Below, one piece after another: positions 1 through 8,098 of a stretch of 64,000 bases of DNA. The notes beneath the pieces are model-generated. The model was not told the DNA's origin. It saw only the letters and a program-made list of their open reading frames with translations, and made no database searches. The DNA is taken from contig JAEPQH010000008.1 of NCBI GenBank assembly GCA_017640605.1, positions 83,932-147,931 of the forward strand. The letters are read 5' to 3'. Each line of letters starts with the position of its first letter. The first letter of the stretch is position 1. The position numbers and the translations under genes are program-made. This DNA is from Balneolaceae bacterium (GTDB lineage: Bacteria; Bacteroidota; Rhodothermia; Balneolales; Balneolaceae).

Positions 1-626
1 ATGATGTTTGGATTCAGGATGGAATCGCGTATTCTTCTAACTGGGGCGACGGAGTGGTTGCGATGGATATAGGAAGCAACAGTAGTGCAGATATGCCCGG
101 CGCCGGCGGATCTCCCGAAAATCCCAAATATTTAGGAAGCTATACGTACCCAAGTGGCTGGAATCACGCTGCATTTCCTTTTAAAAGTAAATCTACCGGT
201 GATTTTTATATTGCTGCTGGTGATGAAGCTTTCCCATATGGACTCGATACAAATGGTCCAAATCGTGCTGCCGGTTGGGTTCACTTTGTGAAATTTGATG
301 GGTGGGACAATCCCGAAGAAGTTGCACGCTATCAAGTGCCCGAAGCAGGCTCTCACAACTATTGGATTGAAGACGATATTCTTTATGCAGCTTTCTACAA
401 CGGAGGCTTACGTGTAGTTGATATTTCTGGTGAGTTAATGGGTGATTTGTACGAGCAGGATCGTGAAATTGCCTTATTTTTACCAACCGATCCTAATGCT
501 GCAATTCCGAATTCTCCGTTTACCTGGGGTCCTCAACCTTACAAAGGTCATATATTTTTAAGCGACTGGAATTCAGGAATCTGGGCCGTTAAACTTGGCG
601 AAGCGACAGATGCAGGAGCAGAATAA
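1..626 (+). CDS. LVIVD-repeat beta-propeller protein, C-terminal part (5' end outside window)
   Basis: The reading frame is open from base 3 and continues upstream of the window, so only the last ~207 residues are seen. The frame already reads DVWIQDGIAYSSNWGDG before the first possible internal start, so the GTG at 54 is not the real start. Repeated short units of the type 'Y..N.GL.VVDIS' and 'HIFLSDWNSGIWAVKL' match LVIVD-repeat proteins, which are secreted beta-propellers in Bacteroidota and related phyla. It ends in TAA one base before the start of the next propeller gene, so the two are probably cotranscribed. The substrate or partner is unknown. Confidence 0.75.
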   Translation, partial: DVWIQDGIAYSSNWGDGVVAMDIGSNSSADMPGAGGSPENPKYLGSYTYPSGWNHAAFPFKSKSTGDFYIAAGDEAFPYGLDTNGPNRAAGWVHFVKFDGWDNPEEVARYQVPEAGSHNYWIEDDILYAAFYNGGLRVVDISGELMGDLYEQDREIALFLPTDPNAAIPNSPFTWGPQPYKGHIFLSDWNSGIWAVKLGEATDAGAE

Positions 627-627
627 G

Positions 628-1755
628 ATGAAAAAGTGGGCGCTATTGTTCGGATTTCTAATTTGTTGCTCGGGTATACTTTCAGCACAGGAATACTTCG
701 TATATGTAGCTGCAGAATCAGAAGATGAAGTACACCTTGTTCGATTTGATGCAGCTTCTGAATCCGCTGAAATTGCTGAAACAATTACGGTTGGTAGATT
801 TCCAACTGAGATCGATGGCCCACATGGAATCTCGGTAGCACCGGATGGGAAACATTGGTTTGTATCTATTGCTCATGGAAATCCTTTCGGATTATTGGCA
901 AAATATGAAACTGAAACCAATAAGCTAGTTGGCACTACCGAATTGGGAATGTTTCCTGCAACAATGGAAATATCCCCAAAAACAGGTTTGCTGTATGTAG
1001 TGAATTTTGATTTACACGGACCAATGCGACCAAGTAATTTGATGGTAGTTGATCCAAATGATATGGAAGTTTTGGACGTAATTGACACCGGTGTGATGCC
1101 TCACGGATCAAGAATTTCACCGGACGGTGCCTATAATTATCATGTTTCGATGATGAGCGATGAATTAATTGAAATTAGTGCAGTTACAATGGAAGTAACG
1201 CGCAAATTAAAACTAACCAAAGGTATGGAAACCATGGCCTCTGGTGATGAACATGCTATGCATCATACGGCAATGAATAATACCGGAATGAATCATAGCG
1301 AAATGATGCATAATCCGGTCGAAAAACCAACTTGGGTCGATCCGCATCCTACAAAACCATTGGTTTATGTAGCAGCCAATGGTTCTGATGAAATCATTGA
1401 AGTAGATATACAAAAGTGGACTATAACGCGACGATTTAATACCGGAAAAGCACCTTACAATCTTGAAATATCAGAAAATGGAAGGTGGTTGGTTGCAACT
1501 TATAAAGGTGAAGGCTCGACCGGTATTTGGGATCTCGAATCCGGGAAGGAAGTGGCTAAAATCGCAAATACACGAAGAGTTTCGCATGGTGTTACTATAA
1601 GTCCGGATAGCAAATACGCCTTTGTTTCGGTTGAAGGAATTGGTGGAGAACCCGGCTCGGTTGAAGTAATCGATATTGAAGCTAGAGAATTAGTGGATTA
1701 TGTAGAAACCGGAAAACAGGCCGGTGGAATCTACTTCTGGAAAATGAGCAATTAA
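628..1755 (+). CDS. Secreted YncE-like beta-propeller protein with a His/Met-rich insertion
   Basis: Start chosen at ATG 628 because it begins a good signal peptide (MKKWALLFGFLICCSGILSAQ) and has AGGAG at 614-618; a longer reading from 595 would add a poor N-terminus. The ~375-residue product has repeated 'GRFPTEIDGPHGISVAPDGKH'-like blades typical of YncE/YVTN seven-bladed propellers, some of which bind DNA or metals or act as periplasmic accessory proteins. At about 1240-1318 a loop rich in His and Met (HAMHH, MNHSEMMH) interrupts the blades; such loops often bind copper or silver. That role is inference. It follows the LVIVD gene directly and converges with the next gene, leaving a 1-bp gap. 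Confidence 0.8.
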   Translation: MKKWALLFGFLICCSGILSAQEYFVYVAAESEDEVHLVRFDAASESAEIAETITVGRFPTEIDGPHGISVAPDGKHWFVSIAHGNPFGLLAKYETETNKLVGTTELGMFPATMEISPKTGLLYVVNFDLHGPMRPSNLMVVDPNDMEVLDVIDTGVMPHGSRISPDGAYNYHVSMMSDELIEISAVTMEVTRKLKLTKGMETMASGDEHAMHHTAMNNTGMNHSEMMHNPVEKPTWVDPHPTKPLVYVAANGSDEIIEVDIQKWTITRRFNTGKAPYNLEISENGRWLVATYKGEGSTGIWDLESGKEVAKIANTRRVSHGVTISPDSKYAFVSVEGIGGEPGSVEVIDIEARELVDYVETGKQAGGIYFWKMSN

Positions 1756-1756
1756 G

Positions 1757-2491
1757 TTAAGTCTGCTTTAAGTAGATTGCATGACTTACATTCTTCCCTT
1801 CCCTGTCTAATTCGGCAATTGTTTCTTTATCCAATGGATCAATCACATATCCAAGTTTATCGGCAATTCCGATAATTAGTGGTTCAAGTCGACCTTTATC
1901 AGTATTAAATTTAACGTGAGCGCCCCCTGTTCGAAGATCAATTTTTCGAACAGAACGCCCTATCATATCAGCACAGCGAATCACTTCGACCGACGAGAAC
2001 ATCTCTTTTCCGGTAATTTTCGGTGGCTTGAACTTCTTCGTAGAGATACTCATACTCTTGATCTCACCACTTCGTAATTCCGGCTGTAACCACTCCAATT
2101 GATGATCAAGCTTTGTTATATAGTAAGCTAAATATCGGCTGTGTTTATTTTCGATCCGGAAACTCAAATCTGCAATCCAGATATCGGTAACCTGCTCTAC
2201 ATCAATATCAAACCAAATAGATTCGTCTACAGGCTTCAGTATCACCCCTTTTCCGTCAGGATTATTGCGAATAAATTTTACAGGAAAGGATTGCTCTAAT
2301 TCGTCAATTGATACGTCAACTTCATTGGATGGCTGAACGCTTAGAAATAATTCATCATCCTCTACCGAAATAAAATCAGGCGCGCTGTTTTCAACTTCGC
2401 ATTCTATGGTTTGGAACCGCAATAAAATGCGTGCTCTGCCGTCTGCAATAGGTTTTGTAAAAGCTTCTTCGACGATCGTATTAATACTCAT
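1757..2491 (-). CDS. Hypothetical cytosolic protein, 244 residues
   Basis: I do not recognise this family. The product has no signal peptide or membrane segment. It is acidic in the N-terminal half (many Glu/Asp), with beta-rich composition up to about residue 150, then a basic stretch KKFKPPKITGKEM near 150-165 and a C-terminal alpha/beta part ('LEPLIIGIADKLGYVIDPLDKETIAELDR'). It is convergent with the YncE-like gene, whose stop lies 1 bp away, and sits about 70 bp downstream of arsC on the same strand, so it may be the last gene of an arsC transcript. No function can be given. Confidence 0.6.
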   Translation of the reverse strand: MSINTIVEEAFTKPIADGRARILLRFQTIECEVENSAPDFISVEDDELFLSVQPSNEVDVSIDELEQSFPVKFIRNNPDGKGVILKPVDESIWFDIDVEQVTDIWIADLSFRIENKHSRYLAYYITKLDHQLEWLQPELRSGEIKSMSISTKKFKPPKITGKEMFSSVEVIRCADMIGRSVRKIDLRTGGAHVKFNTDKGRLEPLIIGIADKLGYVIDPLDKETIAELDREGKNVSHAIYLKQT

Positions 2492-2561
2492 GAAGGAATT
2501 TACTTCAATCGAAGCAAAATTCTTTCCCTCTAATATTAATATTCTTTAACAAACTTAATGT

Positions 2562-2975
2562 TTAAACCAATCGGTCCGATAGCAGCTTCTTAGAGAACTC
2601 TTTGATTTCATCCCGCACTAATCTAAAGGCCGTTAATACTTCTTCTTCTGTCCCCTCTGCTTTTGCAGGATCGCTGAAATTATGATGAATTTGTTCCGTT
2701 GAACTAGGAAAAACCGGACAGCTTTCTCGGGCGTTATCGCACACAGTAAGAATTAAATCAAATTCCTCAGCAAGATATTCATCAATATGGTTTGAAGTAT
2801 GCGCACTGATATCCACATCAGCTTCTGCCATTACTTTTATGGCGGTAGGATTTACTCCATGAGTTTCAATTCCTGCGCTTCTAACTTGTACTTGTGACCC
2901 ACCAAAATGCTCCAACCAACCATGCATCATTTGGCTGCGACAACTATTGCCGGTACACAACACTAATATTTTCAT
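2562..2975 (-). CDS. arsC: Arsenate reductase, low-molecular-weight phosphatase (thioredoxin-coupled) family
   Basis: 137 residues, the usual length for LMW-PTP-type ArsC, which reduces arsenate to arsenite in the cytosol. The P-loop is LCTGNSCRSQ with nucleophile Cys7 and Arg13. Two further cysteines, Cys79 and Cys86 in LTVCDNARESCP, occupy the places of the Cys pair that relays the disulfide to thioredoxin in the Staphylococcus type, and the acid-loop Asp is in 'HNFSDPAKAEG'. The gene lies 0.5-1.3 kb from an arsR with ArsR-type operators, supporting an arsenic role. No arsenite exporter (ArsB/ACR3) is present in the window. Confidence 0.9.
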   Translation of the reverse strand: MKILVLCTGNSCRSQMMHGWLEHFGGSQVQVRSAGIETHGVNPTAIKVMAEADVDISAHTSNHIDEYLAEEFDLILTVCDNARESCPVFPSSTEQIHHNFSDPAKAEGTEEEVLTAFRLVRDEIKEFSKKLLSDRLV

Positions 2976-3045
2976 TCTTTCTCCAATCCGATTTCAATTA
3001 TCATTCGTAATCAAGGTAAACAACCTCTATTATTTTAAAATTAAC

Positions 3046-3438
3046 ATGTCGACCTCTGCCTTAATATTTACCGACAATTTTATCACCAATGCCACACTTA
3101 GCGATATTCTTTCGAAAGTTGGTGTGGATGTAATATCCGTAACCAGCGATTGGAATAAGGCTAAAGATGTGCTCGTCAAGTACTCTCCCTCTCATGTTTT
3201 TATCGATTATCAATCGCTAAAAAACTCAGAGGAAGCGTTAAAGATTAGTCGGTTTTTTCATTCTATTTCAGACTCTGAACTAACATTTATGATGCCGCAA
3301 AACCACAAAGAAGTGAAGCAAAAGCACTTATTAAATATTTTTAGTGCCAATATTTTACCAACTCCTTTTAATTCGCAGGATGTTCGTAACGTAATTTCGA
3401 AAGAAGCCATCCATTACTTTTACGGCGTCGATTATTAA
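3046..3438 (+). CDS. Small receiver-like hypothetical protein
   Basis: The start at ATG 3046 (MSTSALIFTDNFITNATLSDIL) is preferred over an upstream in-frame ATG at 2947, which lies inside arsC on the other strand. The 130-residue product has the alternation of a response-regulator receiver ('ALIFTDNFITNATLSDILSKVGVDVISVTSDWNKA', 'PSHVFIDYQSL'), but the acidic pocket and the usual phospho-Asp context are poor, so it may be a degenerate receiver. It is the only plus-strand gene inside the arsenic cluster, divergent from arsC and convergent with the DUF6428 gene. Function unknown. Confidence 0.55.
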   Translation: MSTSALIFTDNFITNATLSDILSKVGVDVISVTSDWNKAKDVLVKYSPSHVFIDYQSLKNSEEALKISRFFHSISDSELTFMMPQNHKEVKQKHLLNIFSANILPTPFNSQDVRNVISKEAIHYFYGVDY

Positions 3439-3451
3439 TCGCCAAAAGCCC

Positions 3452-3883
3452 TTAACAACATGCTAGTTTTGTTAGGGATGCAGGTTTGCATTGCGTGTAT
3501 ATTGGCTGCAATTCTAACGTGATCGATTGATCCGTTTCTTTCCAATTCACCCGATGCACCGAAGTTCGGTAATTCGAGTTCCCAAATTCGATATACAATT
3601 CTGTTTCCCCATTTATCTTCATTTTCTTCTGAACAACTTCTAAAATGTCGCTAACCTTTTTTGTATTCCAGCTTGCGAGTTTTTTAGATCGCTCGTTTTG
3701 CCACAGTTGAACTACTGTTTCTTTGTATGAGTGTTGATTTCCACCGCAATCAGTTGAATCAACTTGTACATTTTTGATTTCTGTGATGTGTAAATCACCC
3801 CCAATTGTTCCTGCATCCATGAGTACAAAATGTAATTCTTTATTGGTATTTGTGATGCGTGATATAAAATCTGATGTATACAT
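3452..3883 (-). CDS. DUF6428 family protein of the arsenic cluster
   Basis: 143 residues. The N-terminus (ITNTNKELHFVLMDAGTIGGDLHITEIKNVQVDSTDCGGN) and the 'VVQLW' segment match DUF6428 proteins, which are small proteins commonly found beside arsR in Bacteroidota-type genomes; their biochemical role is not known to me. A C-terminal Cys-Cys pair plus Cys in 'TDCGGN' and 'YTQCKPA' could bind a thiophilic metalloid, but this is inference. An ArsR-like palindrome (3885-3900) sits one base before the start codon, so the gene is probably under direct ArsR control in addition to read-through from arsR, which ends 34 bp upstream. Confidence 0.75.
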   Translation of the reverse strand: MYTSDFISRITNTNKELHFVLMDAGTIGGDLHITEIKNVQVDSTDCGGNQHSYKETVVQLWQNERSKKLASWNTKKVSDILEVVQKKMKINGETELYIEFGNSNYRTSVHRVNWKETDQSITLELQPIYTQCKPASLTKLACC

Positions 3884-3884
3884 T

Positions 3885-3900
3885 ATCGTATTATTGCGAT
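3885..3900. promoter_or_regulatory. Putative ArsR operator 2 (ATCGTATTATTGCGAT)
   Basis: Imperfect 16-bp palindrome that matches the arsR-start palindrome at 14 of 16 positions. It lies one base upstream of the DUF6428 ATG, the same geometry as at arsR. ArsR repressors bind such AT-rich dyads and leave them on binding arsenite. Confidence 0.55.
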
Positions 3901-3917
3901 TAATTGATTAAAAAAAA

Positions 3918-4244
3918 TCAGCAACAGTTCTCGTTTGCTGGGGCAGATAAAAAGTTTTGTAATTGCTTAGTTAGCGTTTGCCATGCATCGGTATCAATGC
4001 AATAGCACACTGCACTTCCTTCAATTTCACCTTTTATTAATCCAACCTCTTTTAATGCTTTCAAATGCTGGCTGACTGTTGATTGAGAAAGTGGAAGTTC
4101 ATCAACAATATCACCGCAAACGCAGCTTTTCTTAGCAGCAAGATATTGTAGAATAGCAATTCGAGCAGGATGCCCAAGCGCTTTTGCCGTAGCAGCTAAT
4201 CTGTTTTGTGTGGTAGTAAAAGCAAATGACTTCGATTTTCCCAT
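3918..4244 (-). CDS. arsR: ArsR/SmtB-family metalloid-responsive repressor
   Basis: 108 residues with the winged-helix order of ArsR proteins: '[56 protein letters not shown]'. The Cys41-Val-Cys43 pair in the alpha-3 region (CVCGD) is the arsenite-binding signature of the ArsR branch. Further Cys pairs occur at 80/82 and at the C-terminus (107/108). The recognition helix is around [10 protein letters not shown]. The gene is preceded at once by a perfect palindrome that should be its own operator, so it likely autoregulates and also controls the DUF6428 gene. It follows the arsN2-like gene by 36 bp on the same strand. Confidence 0.92.
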   Translation of the reverse strand: MGKSKSFAFTTTQNRLAATAKALGHPARIAILQYLAAKKSCVCGDIVDELPLSQSTVSQHLKALKEVGLIKGEIEGSAVCYCIDTDAWQTLTKQLQNFLSAPANENCC

Positions 4245-4260
4245 ATCGTAATATTACGAT
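4245..4260. promoter_or_regulatory. Putative ArsR operator 1 (ATCGTAATATTACGAT)
   Basis: Perfect 16-bp palindrome that abuts the arsR start codon (ATG at 4244). Binding here would block initiation or early elongation of arsR mRNA. A near copy is found at 3885-3900. Confidence 0.65.
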
Positions 4261-4280
4261 GATATATCTTTAACACCAAA

Positions 4281-4706
4281 CTAAAATTCTAACTTCATCA
4301 GCAGCGAAGCATCTGCACATAATTCGGAGAATTGTTTTGTGTTTCGAATGCTTTCAGGTGCGTTCGATCGTTCGCATTGTTTGTACCCAATCCGGGAAAA
4401 GAACCCATCGGCCGAATCGGTGAGTAAGTAAATGGGTTTTTTGTCCTGTTGATATGCATATCGACCAATAAATTCTGTCAACTTAGTACCAATACCGCAG
4501 GTTGCTTGTTGGTTTTTCACAGCCAAAGATCGCAGGAGAATCGCATCATCGAACTCTTCTAAGCCAACACATGCCAAAAAATTATCATTATCGAAGTAAC
4601 CGTATAGCCGAACGTTTTCTGAGAAAATATCATCGGTTGGCAGATGGTATTCGCTCAACAATTCTTTTGCAAAAACTCTTTCTTCTGGTGTGAGCTCCTT
4701 AATCAT
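4281..4706 (-). CDS. arsN2: GNAT N-acetyltransferase, ArsN2-like (arsenic-cluster acetyltransferase)
   Basis: Start chosen at ATG 4706, which overlaps the stop of the upstream PH-domain gene as ATGA (4-bp overlap); a start at 4727 would add seven residues. The 141-residue product has the GNAT acetyl-CoA loop (QATCGIGTKL, Q-x-x-G-x-G) and the C-terminal block 'YLLTDSADGFFSRIGYKQCERSNAPESIR..FSELC', which is characteristic of ArsN2 proteins found in ars operons. ArsN-type enzymes acetylate organoarsenical antibiotics such as arsinothricin; the substrate here is inferred from family and neighbours only. ArsR follows 36 bp downstream. Confidence 0.75.
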   Translation of the reverse strand: MIKELTPEERVFAKELLSEYHLPTDDIFSENVRLYGYFDNDNFLACVGLEEFDDAILLRSLAVKNQQATCGIGTKLTEFIGRYAYQQDKKPIYLLTDSADGFFSRIGYKQCERSNAPESIRNTKQFSELCADASLLMKLEF

Positions 4707-6154
4707 GATGCACGTGCTATGGGCCATTTTAGCAATCGCTCGGCATCATTTGCATCCAAATCATCTACAGTAAAAGATTTGCCACCAGCCCCGGATGCTG
4801 CCGTTATACTTACGGTTGCTAGATGTTTACGACGTTGAAAAGGATTCATCGAAATCTCTGAAACTTGCGCTCTATTTATTTTTACGATAGCAGTGGTTCG
4901 TGCCAGATTTCTAAACTGCATGAGCACCGTGTTTTCAGCCACTTCAATTTTTGCATCTTTATATTCGAGCCAGCCAAATAAAGAAAATGGAATTACTAAG
5001 GCACTTAGCATCCAGGCCCAATCAAAGAATATCCAAAGAACTGGAATCACAATTAGGAGTAGATAATTTGGTTGGCGGATATAACGAAACAGCGATCTTT
5101 TTGGCGGAACGATGCATGTACTTTCATCCGGCGCTTCATCCATAAATTCCTCGAGAAATGAAGATAGTTTGGCGCGTTTCACAAAAGGGAGCACAACGAT
5201 TGAGCGATCGTTTTCTTTCTGTTCAAATCCTGCACTCTCTACATACAGCATCCCGTATCCAAAAGGTTGGCGAAGCACTCCTTCAACAAAGCGAAACGCT
5301 TGAACTCTGTCAAAAGGCACGGTTAATTGCTTTCGCTCCAGAAGTCCACTTGTAATTTGAAGTTCTTTCTCTTTCTTCTCGATTTTGAAATCGCCATAGC
5401 GAAGTATTACCCCTATAAATGACAACAGATAAGAGATCAATAAAATGAAAAGAATGCTCCAAAGAATAACTGTAAGCTGACTAAATCCCGGTAATAAACC
5501 GAAAATATAATCCATGTTTTCTTCCGTAATAAACTGATCTAGCTGCCCCGAAAGAGCACCTAAAATGGAAGCGATTACCCCAAAATTTCCCGAGGTTAAC
5601 GCGGCATAAAACAAGTCTCTGTTTGAGAGTACCCATATTTTATTACTCTCATTTGAAACAACAGTGTTCTCTAATTCACCCGAGATCTCAGTTAAGGATT
5701 CAGATTCCGCAGGACGTTGCACCTCTTTTTCTCTTAACAATGTACGAAGTTGAACGGCGTCGCTTCGGGTGATGGCACTAATAGTGGCTTTTTCGGTACC
5801 TCCGCCTGCTGTTTTAATTTCGACTTTCACCAGGCCAAACATACGCTGTATCAATCCCTCGGTAATATCTATCACCTGTATGCGATCTTTGGATAAGTAC
5901 AGTTTTTTTCGAACGAAAATACCCTTGTTTATTTGTAGTTCATCTTCACGAACTCTAAAGGTAAAACGAAACCAACCAACTACACCGAGTACAAAAGTTA
6001 CGATAATCCCCAGAAGAACAATCAACCAAAAATATTCGCCGGAATTTCGTGAACCCAACACCACAAAAATGATGAAGGGCACTATATTTTGCCTTATCAC
6101 CACAAATAACTGTGTTACAGCTGCAATTGGATGTTGACGCCGAAATTCAGACAT
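4703..6154 (-). CDS. Multi-pass membrane protein with bacterial PH (bPH2) domains, YdbT-like
   Basis: 483 residues. The pattern is membrane hairpin, PH-like beta domain, membrane hairpin, PH-like domain, membrane hairpin, PH-like domain: helices near residues 22-60, about 190-265 and 355-385, each followed by an 'R..D..I.KGIF.RKKL.L..DRIQVIDI' type strand set typical of bPH2 (DUF304/YdbT). The role of YdbS/YdbT pairs is poorly known; in Bacillus they are linked to antimicrobial resistance. It overlaps the smaller PH-domain gene by 8 bp upstream and arsN2 by 4 bp downstream, so all three are probably translated in a coupled way. Confidence 0.85.
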   Translation of the reverse strand: MSEFRRQHPIAAVTQLFVVIRQNIVPFIIFVVLGSRNSGEYFWLIVLLGIIVTFVLGVVGWFRFTFRVREDELQINKGIFVRKKLYLSKDRIQVIDITEGLIQRMFGLVKVEIKTAGGGTEKATISAITRSDAVQLRTLLREKEVQRPAESESLTEISGELENTVVSNESNKIWVLSNRDLFYAALTSGNFGVIASILGALSGQLDQFITEENMDYIFGLLPGFSQLTVILWSILFILLISYLLSFIGVILRYGDFKIEKKEKELQITSGLLERKQLTVPFDRVQAFRFVEGVLRQPFGYGMLYVESAGFEQKENDRSIVVLPFVKRAKLSSFLEEFMDEAPDESTCIVPPKRSLFRYIRQPNYLLLIVIPVLWIFFDWAWMLSALVIPFSLFGWLEYKDAKIEVAENTVLMQFRNLARTTAIVKINRAQVSEISMNPFQRRKHLATVSITAASGAGGKSFTVDDLDANDAERLLKWPIARAS

Positions 6155-6659
6155 CTTCTTTAACTTTTCTTACCAAGTCGGAGATAATCTCTCGTAATTC
6201 TGAAGCCGTATTTTCATCCAAAGCGGGGATTTCGTGAGTGGTAGCAGCGGTACTTAAACTTATGGATGACAAACCATATTTCCGGTAGATGGGACCTTGC
6301 CGCGTATCAACATGCTGAATTCTATTGATGGGAACCATTGTGCGTTTGGTGATAATGATTCCGCGTTGCATATCAATCCCTTTATCGTCGACCTCATATT
6401 TCCAGCGCTTCCATCGAATTTTGGGTAAAACAAAAATGAAAAAACAGTGAATAATTACCGCACTTGGAGCCGAAATAATCGGGTATAGCATACTCATATC
6501 ACCATCTAAGGTGAATATCAAATACAATAATCCTGGGATTACATATACAAACGAACCAAATAATAGTGCACTCAATCGCCACGCTTTAATTGCATTCTGA
6601 TTGATTCTACTAGCAGGTTCAGTTAGTGATTTTTGAACTGTTAATTCAGGCTCGTTCAT
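6147..6659 (-). CDS. Membrane protein with one bPH2 domain, YdbS-like
   Basis: 170 residues: two membrane helices (about 30-50 and 58-80) followed by one PH-like domain with 'KYEVDDKGIDMQRGIIITKRTMVPINRIQHVDTRQGPIYRKYGL', the standard bPH2 signature. YdbS-like and YdbT-like proteins are usually encoded side by side and are thought to act together. It overlaps the MFS gene by 14 bp at its start and the YdbT-like gene by 8 bp at its end. Confidence 0.87.
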   Translation of the reverse strand: MNEPELTVQKSLTEPASRINQNAIKAWRLSALLFGSFVYVIPGLLYLIFTLDGDMSMLYPIISAPSAVIIHCFFIFVLPKIRWKRWKYEVDDKGIDMQRGIIITKRTMVPINRIQHVDTRQGPIYRKYGLSSISLSTAATTHEIPALDENTASELREIISDLVRKVKEDV

Positions 6660-7899
6660 GATGAATAGTTCGCTTTTCAGTTACTCCAAACATAAGTATC
6701 AATCCGATGAGAAGCATAATCAGAATCACGCCCATACCCCATCGCTGATCGCTCATCATTAGAGTAACCCAGCCAAAGAGCATAGGTCCGGCAAAAGAAG
6801 TTACCTTCCCTGAAAGTGCAAAAAGTCCATACATTTGGTTCCTTTTTTCCACCGGAGCCATTCGCCCCATAAAGGTTCGACTTGCAGCTTGTACCGGGCC
6901 AACAAAAACGCCTAATAACAATCCCCAAATCCAGAACCATAACACAGATTGCACAAAAATTACAGCTACCACAGGAATGATAAGTCCTATTAGCGACCAA
7001 AGAATCGTTTTCTTACTTCCTGATTTATCATCGAGCCAAGCGAACCCATACGAGCCTAAACCGGCAGTTACATTAAGAGCTATCCCAAAGTAAAAAATGT
7101 CGGCTGTCTCAAAGCCAAAGGCACCAGCAGCGTACACACCGCCCATTGCAAAAATGGTAACCAACGCATCATTATAGAATAAACGAGCAATTAGAAAACG
7201 AAGAATATTCGATTCGTTTTTTAGTGATTTTAGCCCTTCCCAAAGTGTAGAAACTCCGTTTTGAATGGCTTTTTTATACCCCATTTTTCGGGATGGCATA
7301 TCCGGAGTTTTTAGAATAAATGGAATCATAAATACAGCAAACCAAATTCCTGTAAACAGAAAAGTACTTCTGGTGTGTTCTGCTTGTGCTTCATCAAGGC
7401 CGAGTAGGTTCGACCCATTTAAAAACAACACAAAATATCCAATCACTAAGCAAACAATTCCGCCTGCAAAACCAAGACTCCACCCCCAACCGCTCCAGCG
7501 TCCCATTTTAGAAGGTGGCGCTAAATCCGGAAGCATTGCATTGTAAAAAATCAGCGAAAGTTCAGCGCCTACTGTTCCCAGAAAAGCCAGCACAAGAGAA
7601 TATTGAATAAAATCGTTGCTGGGCTCGGCAAACCAAAGCAAGCTAGTACTTATTATCGATAAACCTGCTAATGCATACACCCAAGGTTTTCGCGGTCCGC
7701 CAACATCCGCAATGGAGCCTAACAATGGTGCAAAAATTGCGATTACAAACCCCGCCAAGCCGATAGTAAAACCCCACTGTGCTGCACCGGTAGTTTCATT
7801 TTCTGCAATCGATGAAGCAAAATAGGCTGCAAAAATGAATGTTTGGATCATTACAAAAAAAGCACTGTTGGCCCAATCGTAAAAAGCCCAAGCCAACAA
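6646..7899 (-). CDS. MFS transporter, UMF1 (Atg22-like) family
   Basis: At least 417 residues with about 12 membrane helices. The N-terminal 'AWAFYDWANSAFFVMIQTFIFAAYFA' is the hallmark of the UMF1/Atg22-like branch. Members are thought to export small solutes such as amino acids; the substrate cannot be told from sequence. The start is uncertain: TTG at 7899 is the first standard start, but the frame stays open to an ATT at 7932 that would add IEAKNKRPKGL, the kind of basic leader common before this motif; an in-frame stop lies at 7942-7944. It heads the run of overlapping genes through arsN2. Confidence 0.88.
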   Translation of the reverse strand: MLAWAFYDWANSAFFVMIQTFIFAAYFASSIAENETTGAAQWGFTIGLAGFVIAIFAPLLGSIADVGGPRKPWVYALAGLSIISTSLLWFAEPSNDFIQYSLVLAFLGTVGAELSLIFYNAMLPDLAPPSKMGRWSGWGWSLGFAGGIVCLVIGYFVLFLNGSNLLGLDEAQAEHTRSTFLFTGIWFAVFMIPFILKTPDMPSRKMGYKKAIQNGVSTLWEGLKSLKNESNILRFLIARLFYNDALVTIFAMGGVYAAGAFGFETADIFYFGIALNVTAGLGSYGFAWLDDKSGSKKTILWSLIGLIIPVVAVIFVQSVLWFWIWGLLLGVFVGPVQAASRTFMGRMAPVEKRNQMYGLFALSGKVTSFAGPMLFGWVTLMMSDQRWGMGVILIMLLIGLILMFGVTEKRTIHHERA

Positions 7900-7932
7900 A
7901 CCTTTGGGGCGCTTATTCTTCGCTTCGATAAT

Positions 7933-8098
7933 GATAGAATTTTAAATTTGAGACGACACTTATTTAGATTGCCAATTCTACCATATTAACACCACCTTTC
8001 AAAACCAAAAATGCAGGTGTAATTAAACTTGATAAATAGCTTAGGGTAAACGATTATGCTTAAGCAAAAAAAATGCCTTCCCACATTAATAGAGATGT
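7933..8098. other. Divergent intergenic region between the MFS gene and the PAS kinase
   Basis: 166 AT-rich bases that must hold promoters for both directions. I see no clear operator, no terminator and no strong ribosome binding site for the kinase (the sequence before ATG 8099 is aatagagatgt). Confidence 0.5.

Noticed and set aside
2976..3045. Third ArsR operator in front of arsC
   Set aside because: Only one half-site (TCGTAAT at about 3005-3011) is present, without the second arm of the palindrome.
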